A stretch of 64,000 nt of DNA, taken from positions 1 through 64,000 of the forward strand of contig SFHC01000014.1 in NCBI GenBank assembly GCA_004555725.1, in the 5' to 3' direction. This DNA comes from [Eubacterium] saphenum (GTDB lineage Bacteria > Bacillota > Clostridia > Peptostreptococcales > Anaerovoracaceae). Positions 1 to 8,327 of the stretch are shown in pieces. Below the pieces are notes generated by a model. It was not told the DNA's origin. It searched no databases and saw nothing but the letters and a program-made list of their open reading frames with translations. The translations under genes and the position numbers were made by a program. The stretch's first letter is position 1. Each line of letters starts with the position of its first letter.

Positions 1-1
1 A

Positions 2-70
2 CTGAGATTCGCTATTCGTGAAGGTGGAAGAACAGTAGGATCCGGCGTTGTAACGGAGATTATTGAGTAA
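2..70 (+). CDS. tuf: Elongation factor Tu, C-terminal end (partial)
   Basis: The first bases encode, in one frame up to a TAA at 68-70, the last 22 residues of EF-Tu (ending ..GSGVVTEIIE, preceded by RFAIREGGRTV). This tail is nearly invariant in bacterial EF-Tu, the GTPase that delivers aminoacyl-tRNA to the ribosome. The 5' part lies outside the window. A hairpin with a short T run follows at 118-163. Confidence 0.93.
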   Translation: MRFAIREGGRTVGSGVVTEIIE

Positions 71-117
71 TAGAAGTCAGGAGGAAGGGCAGAGAAGCCC
101 GGAGAACTGATTGACGT

Positions 118-163
118 AAGGAGCTGTGCTTCCGGCAGAGATGCCGGGAGTATGGCTCCTTTT
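118..163 (+). terminator. Probable intrinsic terminator after tuf
   Basis: Nested hairpin: outer arms AAGGAGC (118-124) and GCTCCTT (155-161), inner arms CCGGCA/TGCCGG around a GAGA loop, followed by TTTT. The T run is short, so efficiency is uncertain. Confidence 0.6.
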
Positions 164-366
164 AAGGTTCCGAGTTTACATTTCGCAGGCGGTCCTGAAA
201 GTGGATGTTCCCGACAGCCGCAGACGCATGTCTGCATAAAATACAGCAGAAGAACAGGGAAAAACAGGACTGCAGCGTATCAGGAGCAGGTGTGTGCACT
301 ACTGCGCGTTCGCAAAGCTGTCGCGAACTGTTCACACAGATTTCGTTTATCTTCAGTTTCAGGGTA

Positions 367-375
367 TGTTACAAT
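367..375 (+). promoter_or_regulatory. Extended -10 promoter, ftsH
   Basis: TGTTACAAT is an extended -10 element (TG-n-TACAAT). A weak -35 (TTATCT) lies 17 bp upstream. It leaves a leader of about 70 nt before ftsH. Confidence 0.5.
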
Positions 376-449
376 GTGTAAGAATCAAATGTGCAAAACT
401 ACATTGTGCGTAATAATTAAACGCAGAGCATTAAAAGAGGAAGCAAGAA

Positions 450-2366
450 ATGAAAGAAGTTAAGAATCCAAGACGGCCGATGATCATGTATTATCTGGTT
501 ATCCTTGTCGTCATCATTCTGTTTAACTGGCTTCTGATGCCGTCGCTTCAGCAGAGCCGGGTAGAGAAGGTGAATTACAATACCTTTATGAAATATACGG
601 AGCAGAAGAAGATCGCGACGGTGCAGGTCAGGGAAAACGATATTCTCTTCACCCTGAAGAACGGATCATCGGACAGCAGCGGAAAGGCGACCGTCTATAA
701 GACGGGCAGAATGCCGGATGAGAATCTGACTGAGCGTCTGTACCAGTCCGGCGCTCAGTTCCGCTCCAACCTGCAGCAGAGCAGCACCGCGTCGTCTGTC
801 GTAAGCGGCATACTGGGGTTTGTAATTCCGCTCCTGCTGTTCATCTGGATCGGCAACTGGCTGTCTAAGAGGATGATGGATAAGGCCGGCGGTGCCAATT
901 CTATGATGTTCGGCATGGGAAAGAGCAATGCGAAATTGTACGTCCAGTCTACAGAGGGCATCCATTTCAGCGATGTTGCCGGCGAAGATGAGGCAAAAGA
1001 AAACCTGGAGGAAATCGTGCAGTACCTGCATGATCCAAAGAAATACACGTCCATCGGAGCAACCATGCCGAAAGGCGTGCTTCTGGTCGGCCCTCCGGGA
1101 ACAGGAAAGACGATGCTTGCCAAGGCAGTTGCCGGAGAGGCGAACGTTCCGTTTTTCTCGATTTCCGGATCTGAGTTTGTCGAGATGTTCGTCGGCATGG
1201 GCGCCTCCAAGGTCCGCGATCTGTTTAAACAGGCAAAGGAAAAGGCTCCGTGCATCGTATTTATCGATGAGATCGACGCCATCGGAAAGAAACGTGACAA
1301 TTCCATGTCCACAAACGATGAACGCGAGCAGACCCTGAATCAGCTGCTGACAGAGATGGACGGATTTGATAACAACAGCGGCGTCATGATTCTTGCGGCA
1401 ACCAACCGTCCGGAAATTCTGGATCCTGCACTGCTGCGTCCGGGCCGTTTTGACCGCCGTGTGCCGGTAGAACTTCCGGATCTGAAGGGCCGTGAAGAAA
1501 TCTTGAAGGTACATGCCCGCAAGGTCAATATGGGCAGAGATGTAAACTTCAATACCATCGCCCGCATGGCTTCCGGCGCGTCCGGAGCGGAGCTGGCCAA
1601 CATCGTCAATGAGGCGGCACTGCGCGCGGTCCGCATGGGCAGAACGACAGTTCATGAGGAAGATATGGAAGAGAGCATCGAGGTCGTCATCGCCGGTTAT
1701 CAGCGAAAGAACGCGATTCTCTCTGTCGAAGAGAAGAAGATCGTCGCCTACCACGAAATCGGGCATGCGATGGTTGCGGCGCTTCAGAACCACTCTGAGC
1801 CGGTGCAGAAAATCACGATTGTACCGAGAACGTCCGGCGCCCTTGGTTATACCATGCAAGTGGATGAAGGTCAGAAGAACCTTTTGTCAAAGGATGACCT
1901 GCTGAGCCGCATCGCGACGCTGACCGGAGGCCGCGCGGCGGAAGAGACCGTGTTTAACTCCATCACAACCGGCGCGTCCAATGATATCGAGCAGGCGACC
2001 AAGCTTGCGAGAGCGATGATTATGCGCTACGGCATGAGTGATGAGTTCGACATGGTTGCAATGGAGCATCAGACGAACCAGTACCTGGGCGGAGATGCCG
2101 AGCTGACCTGCTCGCCGCAGACACAGAAAGAAATCGATGCCAAGGTTGTGGAACTGGTGAAGACGCAGCATGAGAAAGCGATCCGCCTGCTGAAGGAGAA
2201 CCGTTCCAAATTGGATGAACTCGCGCAGTATCTCTATGAGAAGGAGACAATCACCGGTGCCCAGTTTATGGAGATTCTCAATCAGCCGCCAAAGTACCGT
2301 CTCGAGACGAACGGCGCGCAGGTTGATGAGCCGGATGCACATGCAGACGCACAGCCGGAAGCATAA
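450..2366 (+). CDS. ftsH: ATP-dependent zinc metalloprotease FtsH
   Basis: 638 residues, usual length for FtsH, the membrane-anchored hexameric AAA+ protease that degrades misassembled membrane proteins and short-lived regulators. Two membrane segments (about 12-32 and 115-140) enclose a small extracytoplasmic domain. The AAA domain shows Walker A GPPGTGKT (about 214) and Walker B FIDEID (about 271). The zinc site is HEIGH (435-439, usually HEAGH), with the third ligand in the NDIEQAT region near 512. Start ATG 450 has AGAGGAAG upstream. It is a single-gene unit between the tuf and ecf terminators. The acidic C-terminal tail (DEPDAHADAQPEA) is typical of disordered FtsH ends. Confidence 0.97.
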   Translation: MKEVKNPRRPMIMYYLVILVVIILFNWLLMPSLQQSRVEKVNYNTFMKYTEQKKIATVQVRENDILFTLKNGSSDSSGKATVYKTGRMPDENLTERLYQSGAQFRSNLQQSSTASSVVSGILGFVIPLLLFIWIGNWLSKRMMDKAGGANSMMFGMGKSNAKLYVQSTEGIHFSDVAGEDEAKENLEEIVQYLHDPKKYTSIGATMPKGVLLVGPPGTGKTMLAKAVAGEANVPFFSISGSEFVEMFVGMGASKVRDLFKQAKEKAPCIVFIDEIDAIGKKRDNSMSTNDEREQTLNQLLTEMDGFDNNSGVMILAATNRPEILDPALLRPGRFDRRVPVELPDLKGREEILKVHARKVNMGRDVNFNTIARMASGASGAELANIVNEAALRAVRMGRTTVHEEDMEESIEVVIAGYQRKNAILSVEEKKIVAYHEIGHAMVAALQNHSEPVQKITIVPRTSGALGYTMQVDEGQKNLLSKDDLLSRIATLTGGRAAEETVFNSITTGASNDIEQATKLARAMIMRYGMSDEFDMVAMEHQTNQYLGGDAELTCSPQTQKEIDAKVVELVKTQHEKAIRLLKENRSKLDELAQYLYEKETITGAQFMEILNQPPKYRLETNGAQVDEPDAHADAQPEA

Positions 2367-2487
2367 TTCCAGACAATTGCTGCGGGCAGAAATTCTGTTC
2401 CGCATGTCATACAGAGAAGCTGCAGCAAAGGGGTGGACCTTTACCCCGAGCCGCGGCTTTTTCTGTTCATTCAGCGGAAGCGCCCGG

Positions 2488-2511
2488 AGATGCCTGGAAA
2501 CGGCATCTTTT
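2488..2511 (+). terminator. Intrinsic terminator after ftsH
   Basis: Arms AGATGCC (2488-2494) and GGCATCT (2502-2508) around TGGAAAC, followed by TTTT. A second GC-rich hairpin with TTTTT lies just upstream (2428-2463). Confidence 0.65.
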
Positions 2512-2516
2512 CATGG

Positions 2517-2545
2517 TTGTTCGTATTCTGTATTCGCTGTATAAT
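2517..2545 (+). promoter_or_regulatory. Promoter of ecfA1-ecfA2-ecfT(-trmB)
   Basis: TTGTTC, 17-bp spacer, perfect TATAAT (2540-2545), about 35 bp before the ecfA1 start. No riboswitch-like leader fits in that space, as expected for a shared ECF energising module. Confidence 0.75.
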
Positions 2546-2585
2546 AATAAGGCTATGACAATGATCCAAGAGCGTGGAGGAAGGC

Positions 2586-3431
2586 ATGGAGAACATCATT
2601 CAGATAAAAAATCTGTCGTTTGATTATATACGGGAAAGCGACGAAGGCAGCGAGACGATCCATGCCATCAGAGACGTTTCACTGGATATTAAGGAAGGTT
2701 CGTTTACCGCAGTCATCGGTAAGAACGGTTCGGGCAAATCGACACTGGCCAAGAATTTAAACGGTCTGCTTCTGCCGACGGGAGGTAAGATCCTGGTGAA
2801 CGGCTGGGATACCGCGGATGAAGATCACATCTGGGATATCCGGCAGACGGCGGGCATGGTATTTCAGAATCCGGACAACCAGCTCGTAGCCTCGATTGTG
2901 GAAGATGACGTGGCGTTCGGCCCTGAGAATCTCGGCGTCCCGCCGGAGGAAATCCGAACGAGAGTCGACCAGGTGCTGAAAGCCGTAGACATGTATGATT
3001 TCCGCACCAAGGCTCCGCATCTTCTGTCCGGCGGGCAGAAACAGCGGGTGGCGATCGCCGGCGTGCTGGCAATGGAGCCGCGCTGCATCATTTTTGATGA
3101 GCCGACGGCGATGCTGGATCCGCAGGGGCGCGAAGAAGTTATGAGCATTATCCGAAAGCTTCATGAAGATGGAAAGACCGTGATTCTGATCACACATTTT
3201 ATGGACGAAGCCGCACAGGCGGACCGCATAGTAATTATGGATGACGGAAGAGTTCTGGCAGACGGTTCTCCGGACGAGGTCTTCTCTGATGAAGAGACGA
3301 TGCGCCGCATCCGTCTGGATGTGCCGCTTGCGGTCGATATGGCGCAGAAACTCAGAGAACGCGGCGTTCCGGTTCCTTCCGATGTCACCACTCAGGAAAA
3401 GCTGGTAGAATTCATATGTCAATACAAGTAA
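2586..3431 (+). CDS. ecfA1: ECF transporter ATPase EcfA1
   Basis: 281 residues from ATG 2586, chosen over an in-frame GTG at 2574 because GGAGG (2576-2580) is correctly spaced only for the ATG. ABC ATPase: Walker A GKNGSGKST (about 45), Q-loop FQNPDNQ, signature LSGGQ (about 147), Walker B CIIFDEP. The FQNPDNQ variant is typical of EcfA. With EcfA2 and EcfT it powers substrate-binding S components (vitamins, metals) encoded elsewhere. The last 16 bp overlap ecfA2. Confidence 0.95.
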   Translation: MENIIQIKNLSFDYIRESDEGSETIHAIRDVSLDIKEGSFTAVIGKNGSGKSTLAKNLNGLLLPTGGKILVNGWDTADEDHIWDIRQTAGMVFQNPDNQLVASIVEDDVAFGPENLGVPPEEIRTRVDQVLKAVDMYDFRTKAPHLLSGGQKQRVAIAGVLAMEPRCIIFDEPTAMLDPQGREEVMSIIRKLHEDGKTVILITHFMDEAAQADRIVIMDDGRVLADGSPDEVFSDEETMRRIRLDVPLAVDMAQKLRERGVPVPSDVTTQEKLVEFICQYK

Positions 3432-4282
3432 GAAATCTTTCATACGTATATAACGCAGGGATGCCGGATGAGCAGAAAGCGCTGGACAACGTCAGTTTTG
3501 AAGTGTATGATGGCCAGATTGCGGCGATTATCGGGCATACCGGATCGGGAAAGTCGACGCTGGTGCAGCATTTAAACGGACTGCTCAGGCCGAGTGAGGG
3601 ATCCATTATCGTCGGAGGAACGGATATTACAGAAGCCGGTGTGGCGATGCGCGAGATCCGCCAGAAAGTCGGTCTGGTGTTCCAGTATCCGGAGTATCAG
3701 CTGTTTGAAGAAACTGTAGCTGCGGATGTGGCGTTCGGTCCTAAGAATCTGGGTCTGGAAGAAAACGAGATCAGAGAGCGCGTCAGAGAAGCTCTGGATC
3801 TAGTTGGTCTGGATATCGATAAGGTAGGTGAACGCTCGCCGTTTGACCTGTCCGGCGGACAGAAACGGCGTGTCGCGATTGCCGGAATTATCGCTATGCG
3901 CCCGCAGGTGCTGATTCTCGATGAACCGACTGCCGGTCTGGATCCGGGCGCGCATCGGGAAATCATCCGCATGATCCGCAAAATTCATCAGGCAGAAGAG
4001 AATATTGTGATCTTTGTTTCGCATAATATGGATGATGTCGCGGCATTGAGCGACAAGGTGCTCGTGATGGACCGCGGACAGCTGATGATGTCCGGGACGC
4101 CGGAAGAAGTGTTTCATGAGAGGGACCGTCTGTCGAGTGCCGGCCTGGATCTGCCGTCGGCAGCAAAGCTGATGCTTCAGCTCAGAAAGGCCGGATGTGA
4201 TGTGCCGGCAGACACGCTGACCAGAGAAGACGCAGCTGATGTGCTGGCGGATTATGTGCAGAGGAAGAGAGAGAAATGCTGA
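3416..4282 (+). CDS. ecfA2: ECF transporter ATPase EcfA2
   Basis: 288 residues. Walker A GHTGSGKST (about 40), Q-loop FQYPEYQ, LSGGQ (about 145), Walker B VLILDEP. The second, non-identical ATPase of the ECF heterodimer. Its start lies inside ecfA1 (16-bp overlap) and its end overlaps the ecfT start by 7 bp, so translational coupling of the three genes is likely. FQYPEYQLFEE is characteristic of EcfA2. Confidence 0.95.
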   Translation: MSIQVRNLSYVYNAGMPDEQKALDNVSFEVYDGQIAAIIGHTGSGKSTLVQHLNGLLRPSEGSIIVGGTDITEAGVAMREIRQKVGLVFQYPEYQLFEETVAADVAFGPKNLGLEENEIRERVREALDLVGLDIDKVGERSPFDLSGGQKRRVAIAGIIAMRPQVLILDEPTAGLDPGAHREIIRMIRKIHQAEENIVIFVSHNMDDVAALSDKVLVMDRGQLMMSGTPEEVFHERDRLSSAGLDLPSAAKLMLQLRKAGCDVPADTLTREDAADVLADYVQRKREKC

Positions 4283-5088
4283 GAGATATAACATTGGGAC
4301 AGTACTATCCGGGGCAGTCTCCGATTCACCGACTGGATCCCAGGGTGAAAATCATTGCGACGCTGCTCTTTATCGTAGAACTGTTCATCGTCAATAATTT
4401 CATCGGGTTTGCGATCTGCGCAGGTGTAATGGCGGTCTGCGTTCTGGTCTCCAGGGTGCCGCTGAGTTTTATCATGCGCGGTCTCAAGCCGATTATTATT
4501 ATCCTGCTGTTTACGTTTTTGCTGAACATCTTTATGGTGGACGGCAAGGTGATCTGGACGATGGGACCGTTGAAAGTCACCTGGGAGGGAGTCATCACCG
4601 CAGTGTTCATGGCGATTCGACTGGTCCTGCTGATTATCGGATCCTCTCTTTTGACGCTGACAACTACGCCGATCCGCCTCACCGACGGAATCGAGCGGCT
4701 GCTGAGTCCGTTTGAACGGTTCGGTCTGCCGGCGCATGATATTGCAATGATGATGTCCATAGCGCTCAGGTTTATTCCGACCCTGCTGGATGAGACGGAT
4801 AAGATCATGAAGGCGCAGCAGGCAAGGGGCGCAGATTTTGAGTCCGGAAATATTATGCGCAGGGCCCGGTCGCTGGTGCCGATCCTGATCCCGCTGTTTG
4901 TCAGCGCGTTTCGCATTGCGCAGGATCTGGCCATGGCGATGGAATCCCGCTGCTATCGGGGCGGAAAGGGGCGCACCCGTCTGCACGAGATGCGCTTTCA
5001 TAAGCAGGACGTGATGGGAATGATCGGATTGTTTGCATTTCTGGCCGTAATCATTATTGAGCGGATTCTGATTCCGGCTGATATATAA
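4276..5088 (+). CDS. ecfT: ECF transporter transmembrane protein EcfT
   Basis: 270 residues with several membrane segments (for example 28-60, 70-90, 110-125 and near the C-terminus). The Ala-Arg-Gly coupling motifs that contact the two ATPases are visible as AQQARGADF and MESRCYRGGKGRT. It scaffolds EcfA1-EcfA2 and docks S components. In many Firmicutes ecfA1-ecfA2-ecfT follows rplQ in the alpha ribosomal operon; here it lies between ftsH and trmB. Confidence 0.94.
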   Translation: MLRDITLGQYYPGQSPIHRLDPRVKIIATLLFIVELFIVNNFIGFAICAGVMAVCVLVSRVPLSFIMRGLKPIIIILLFTFLLNIFMVDGKVIWTMGPLKVTWEGVITAVFMAIRLVLLIIGSSLLTLTTTPIRLTDGIERLLSPFERFGLPAHDIAMMMSIALRFIPTLLDETDKIMKAQQARGADFESGNIMRRARSLVPILIPLFVSAFRIAQDLAMAMESRCYRGGKGRTRLHEMRFHKQDVMGMIGLFAFLAVIIIERILIPADI

Positions 5089-5096
5089 GGTGAGTC

Positions 5097-5822
5097 ATGA
5101 GACAGAGACATATTAAAAATCTGGATGAGAGGTTAAAAGAGTTTGACGCGCAGCTGATTGCTGATCCTGAAGACAGGAAGGGACGCTGGAGAGACGCGTT
5201 TAAGGATCCAGTGTTTCATGAGGGCCGTGCTCCGCTGACAGAAGAGGAGCTTCGCGCCCGCCCGCTGTACGCTGAGGTAGGCTGCGGAAAGGGACAGTTC
5301 ATTACCAAACTGTCTTCTCTGCATCCGGAGAACCTGTATCTGGCAGTAGAAGGACAGGGCAGCGTCGGATATTACGCGCTCAGAAAGGCCAGAGACGCAG
5401 AATGTGAAAATGTCCGGTTCGTCCTGAACTATATTCACGATGCCAGGGACTTTTTCCAAAAAGGAGAAATCGACGGACTGTATCTGAATTTCAGCGACCC
5501 ATGGCCTAAGCCGCGTCATGAGAAGCGCCGGCTGACGAGTCCGCGGATGCTCGGAGAGTTTGCCAGCGTGGTCCGTCCTGGAGGGTTTATTGAATTTAAG
5601 ACGGATAATGATGATTTATTTGCATATTCCGTGGAACAGTTTCAGGCTCATGATCTCTTGTGCGTGGAATATTTGTCCGATGATCTGCACCGGGACGTGC
5701 CGGAGGAGCAGATTGTCACGACGGAGTATGAAGATAAATTCAGCGCGAGGGGGAAAAACATACATTTCATTCGCGTGAGAGTTCTGGACGCACTTGAAAG
5801 CGACGGCCGCTCTGCGTTATAA
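5097..5822 (+). CDS. trmB: tRNA (guanine-N7-)-methyltransferase TrmB
   Basis: 241 residues, a class I SAM-dependent methyltransferase that makes m7G46 in the tRNA variable loop. SAM motif EVGCGKGQF (about 57), then NFSDPWPKPRHEKRRL, the family hallmark, and a later TDNDDLF. It starts 8 bp after ecfT with GGTGAG as ribosome binding site, so it probably ends the ecf transcript. A promoter for the next gene overlaps its stop codon. Confidence 0.94.
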   Translation: MRQRHIKNLDERLKEFDAQLIADPEDRKGRWRDAFKDPVFHEGRAPLTEEELRARPLYAEVGCGKGQFITKLSSLHPENLYLAVEGQGSVGYYALRKARDAECENVRFVLNYIHDARDFFQKGEIDGLYLNFSDPWPKPRHEKRRLTSPRMLGEFASVVRPGGFIEFKTDNDDLFAYSVEQFQAHDLLCVEYLSDDLHRDVPEEQIVTTEYEDKFSARGKNIHFIRVRVLDALESDGRSAL

Positions 5823-5823
5823 T
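5794..5823 (+). promoter_or_regulatory. Promoter of the aminotransferase gene
   Basis: TTGAAA (5794-5799), 18-bp spacer, TATAAT (5818-5823). It overlaps the last codons of trmB. Confidence 0.6.
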
Positions 5824-5894
5824 CGGAACAAGCAGGGCTGTCCTGCGGCCCTGAATATAAGAATTATTGTGAATTTACCAGAAGGAGGCATTTC

Positions 5895-7136
5895 ATGTCC
5901 GATTTTATCTTGGCACAGGAGAATGGCAGAACCATTCCATCAGAAGATACGATTTTCGCGGTCAGCGGAAGAGCAAACGCAATGATTGCGAAAGAAGGAA
6001 AGGATAAGGTCTGCAATGCGACCGTCGGCATGCTGCTCGATGATGAGGGCAAGCTGCTGGTGCTGTCTTCTGTAGATAAGGTTTTTCATGAGCTGACTCC
6101 GGAAGAATATGCGCCGTATGCACCGATCGGAGGAACACCGGGATTCCGCAAGGCTGTAATTCAGGCTGCGTTGAAGGATTACCAGCCAAAGGGCTGCGTC
6201 AGAGCCGTTGCAAGCCCGGGAGGAACAGGTTCTATCCGTCTTGCTGTAGGAAATTACACACAGCGCGGAGACAAGATCCTGGTTGCGGACTGGCACTGGG
6301 GACCGTATGGAAAGATTGCGGACGAGATCGGCCGCGGCATCGCAACGTTCCGTCTGTTTGATAAAGAAGGCCATTTCAATACAGCGGATTTCAAGGCTGC
6401 AGTTGAAGCGCTGCTGAAGGAACAGGATTCTCTGCTGCTGATTCTGAATACACCGGCACAGAACCCGACCGGATACTGCATGACAGACGAGGAGTGGAAA
6501 CAGGTCATTGACATTCTCTCTGCACAGCCGTCGGACAAGAAGATTGCGCTGCTGGTTGATACAGCATATATCGACTTTGCAGGAGATGAGGATAAGGCTC
6601 GTTCTTTCCTGCCGTTCCTGGAAGAACTGCCGGAGAATGTCAAGCCGATGCTGGCGTTCAGCCTTTCTAAGACCTTTACGCTTTACGGAATGCGCTGCGG
6701 CGCGCTGATCGGATTCAGCAAGACGGAGGAAGAGGCAGAGGAGTTCGTACGCGTATGTGAGTTCTCTGCGCGCGCAAGCTGGTCGAACAGTCCGAGAGTA
6801 GGACAGAGCATCATCGAGCGCATTTTCTCTGATCCGGAACTGCTGAAGAAGGTGACGGCAGAGCGTGCGGAGATTCGTGACATGCTGCTGGCTAGAGGCC
6901 GCGCGTTTGAAGAAGCGGCTAAAGAAGCCGGACTTCCGATTATGCCGTTTGACGGTGGATTCTTTGCGGTTATTCCATGTGATGATCCGAAGTCCCTGGG
7001 CAGAGAAGTGGAAAAAGAGGGGATTTTCATCATCCCGTTCGGAGACGGACTGCGCGTTTCCCTGGCAGCTGTTCCGATTGACCAGTGCCGCATGATCCCG
7101 GCAAAGGTTAAAGCGGTCATGGACGCACAGCGTTAG
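5895..7136 (+). CDS. PLP-dependent aminotransferase, class I/II
   Basis: 413 residues. Fold type I aminotransferase: NTPAQNPTG (substrate/PLP region), DTAYIDF (Asp that contacts the pyridine nitrogen) and Schiff-base lysine in SLSKTFTLYG (Lys259), with a late Arg-containing GDGLRVSLAAV. Sequence style fits the aspartate/aromatic amino acid aminotransferases of clostridia, but the amino donor cannot be assigned. GAAGGAGG precedes ATG 5895. It has its own promoter and no pathway neighbour. Confidence 0.88.
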   Translation: MSDFILAQENGRTIPSEDTIFAVSGRANAMIAKEGKDKVCNATVGMLLDDEGKLLVLSSVDKVFHELTPEEYAPYAPIGGTPGFRKAVIQAALKDYQPKGCVRAVASPGGTGSIRLAVGNYTQRGDKILVADWHWGPYGKIADEIGRGIATFRLFDKEGHFNTADFKAAVEALLKEQDSLLLILNTPAQNPTGYCMTDEEWKQVIDILSAQPSDKKIALLVDTAYIDFAGDEDKARSFLPFLEELPENVKPMLAFSLSKTFTLYGMRCGALIGFSKTEEEAEEFVRVCEFSARASWSNSPRVGQSIIERIFSDPELLKKVTAERAEIRDMLLARGRAFEEAAKEAGLPIMPFDGGFFAVIPCDDPKSLGREVEKEGIFIIPFGDGLRVSLAAVPIDQCRMIPAKVKAVMDAQR

Positions 7137-7159
7137 AATCGGGCTGCTGGATAATTTTC

Positions 7160-7188
7160 TTGATGAAGCCTGCAATTAATAGTATAAT
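7160..7188 (+). promoter_or_regulatory. Promoter of tRNA-Gly
   Basis: TTGATG, 17-bp spacer, TATAAT (7183-7188), about 46 bp before the mature tRNA 5' end. A hairpin (arms TGACGGAG/CTCCGTCA) lies in the precursor leader. Confidence 0.75.
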
Positions 7189-7234
7189 GAATGATGTTGA
7201 CGGAGGAGTCTCGGCTGCTCCGTCATCATATCCG

Positions 7235-7308
7235 GCGGGTGTAGTTTAATGGTAAAATACGAGCTTCCCAAGCTCGGGTCGGGAGTTCGATTCTCCTCAC
7301 CCGCTCCA
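7235..7308 (+). tRNA. tRNA-Gly (anticodon CCC)
   Basis: Cloverleaf read directly: acceptor GCGGGTG/CACCCGC, anticodon stem CGAGC/GCTCG around loop TTCCCAA (anticodon CCC), T loop TTCGATT, discriminator T and encoded CCA. A tRNA decoding GGG only. Confidence 0.95.
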
Positions 7309-7393
7309 TTATCCGGATATCCCGTTTATACTGACGGGACAGGATGCGCGAAAGCGCAGGAGACGGACAGCGTCTCATATTTGCATGGCTGTG

Positions 7394-7438
7394 AATACTC
7401 CTCTTTAGATATGGATTTATCTGAAGAGGAGTATTTTC
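7394..7438 (+). terminator. Intrinsic terminator after tRNA-Gly
   Basis: Perfect 12-bp inverted repeat AATACTCCTCTT (7394-7405)/AAGAGGAGTATT (7424-7435) with further pairing in the loop, followed by TTTTC. It separates the tRNA from exonuclease III. Confidence 0.75.
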
Positions 7439-7562
7439 ATAAGTGCCGGATGGTGTGAAATGGTTCGAATACGGGGTATCGTACCCGGAGAATCTGTATA
7501 CAGAACGGCACACAGAGCAGAAGGGAGGAAGCGCACTGCCGGACGGCGCTGCGCGAGGTACA

Positions 7563-8318
7563 GTGAAACTGATTTCATGGAATGTAAACGGGCTGCGCGC
7601 CTGTTTGAAGAAAGGGTTTACAGAGGCGATGGCCGCGGAGGACGCGGATTTCATCTGCATTCAGGAAACCAAGATGCAGGAAGGACAGGCAGAAGTGGAC
7701 CTCCCGGGATATCATCAGGTGTTCTGCAGCGCGGAGAGAAAGGGTTATTCCGGAACAGCGGTGTTTATGCGGAAAGAACCGCTGTCCGTACAGAAGAATT
7801 TTGGGGCGCATACCGATGAAGGACGCGCGATTATTCTGGAATACGAGAACTTCTATCTCATCAATGTCTATGTGCCGAATGCCCAGCAGGGGCTGAAACG
7901 CATCGACTACCGCATGCAGTGGGAAGATGATCTGCGGGCGTATCTGCAGGAGCTGGATCAGAAAAAGCCGGTGATCCTCTGCGGCGATATGAATGTGGCG
8001 CATGAGGAGATCGACCTGAAAAATCCGGGGCCAAACCGCGGAAATGCAGGATTCTCGGACGAAGAGCGCGGAAAGATGACAGAGCTTCTGGCGGCCGGAT
8101 TTACCGACACGTTCCGTTATCTGCATCCGGACCAGACCGGCATCTACAGCTGGTGGTCCTATCGTTTCCATGCCAGAGACAACAACGCCGGATGGCGCAT
8201 TGACTATTTTCTGGTCAGCGACCGTCTGCGGGACAAGATACAGAAAGCCGAGATCCAGACGGATATTATGGGAAGCGATCACTGTCCGGTAGAGCTGGAC
8301 ATCGATCTTCCGTTATAG
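7563..8318 (+). CDS. xth: Exodeoxyribonuclease III (AP endonuclease)
   Basis: 251 residues from GTG 7563. A longer frame opens at 7443, but the family start (M/V-KLISWNVNGLRA) begins exactly at this GTG, which has GCGAGGT upstream. EEP-fold nuclease: ETK (Mg ligand Glu near 34), CGDMNVAH, and the terminal SDHCPVE with catalytic Asp-His. It repairs abasic sites and trims 3' ends. WSYRFHARDNNAGWRIDYF is the usual ExoIII region that binds the abasic site. Confidence 0.93.
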   Translation: MKLISWNVNGLRACLKKGFTEAMAAEDADFICIQETKMQEGQAEVDLPGYHQVFCSAERKGYSGTAVFMRKEPLSVQKNFGAHTDEGRAIILEYENFYLINVYVPNAQQGLKRIDYRMQWEDDLRAYLQELDQKKPVILCGDMNVAHEEIDLKNPGPNRGNAGFSDEERGKMTELLAAGFTDTFRYLHPDQTGIYSWWSYRFHARDNNAGWRIDYFLVSDRLRDKIQKAEIQTDIMGSDHCPVELDIDLPL

Positions 8319-8327
8319 GAGTCTGAC

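Larger units (their letters stand above)
71..449. other. tuf-ftsH intergenic region
   Basis: No convincing gene. It holds the tuf terminator and, near 367-375, the promoter of ftsH. A 103-codon open frame starting at 152 begins inside the terminator, has no ribosome binding site and overlaps ftsH, so it is not called. Confidence 0.6.

Noticed and set aside
152..463. 103-codon open frame upstream of ftsH
   Set aside because: Starts inside the tuf terminator, spans the ftsH promoter, lacks a ribosome binding site and overlaps the ftsH start.
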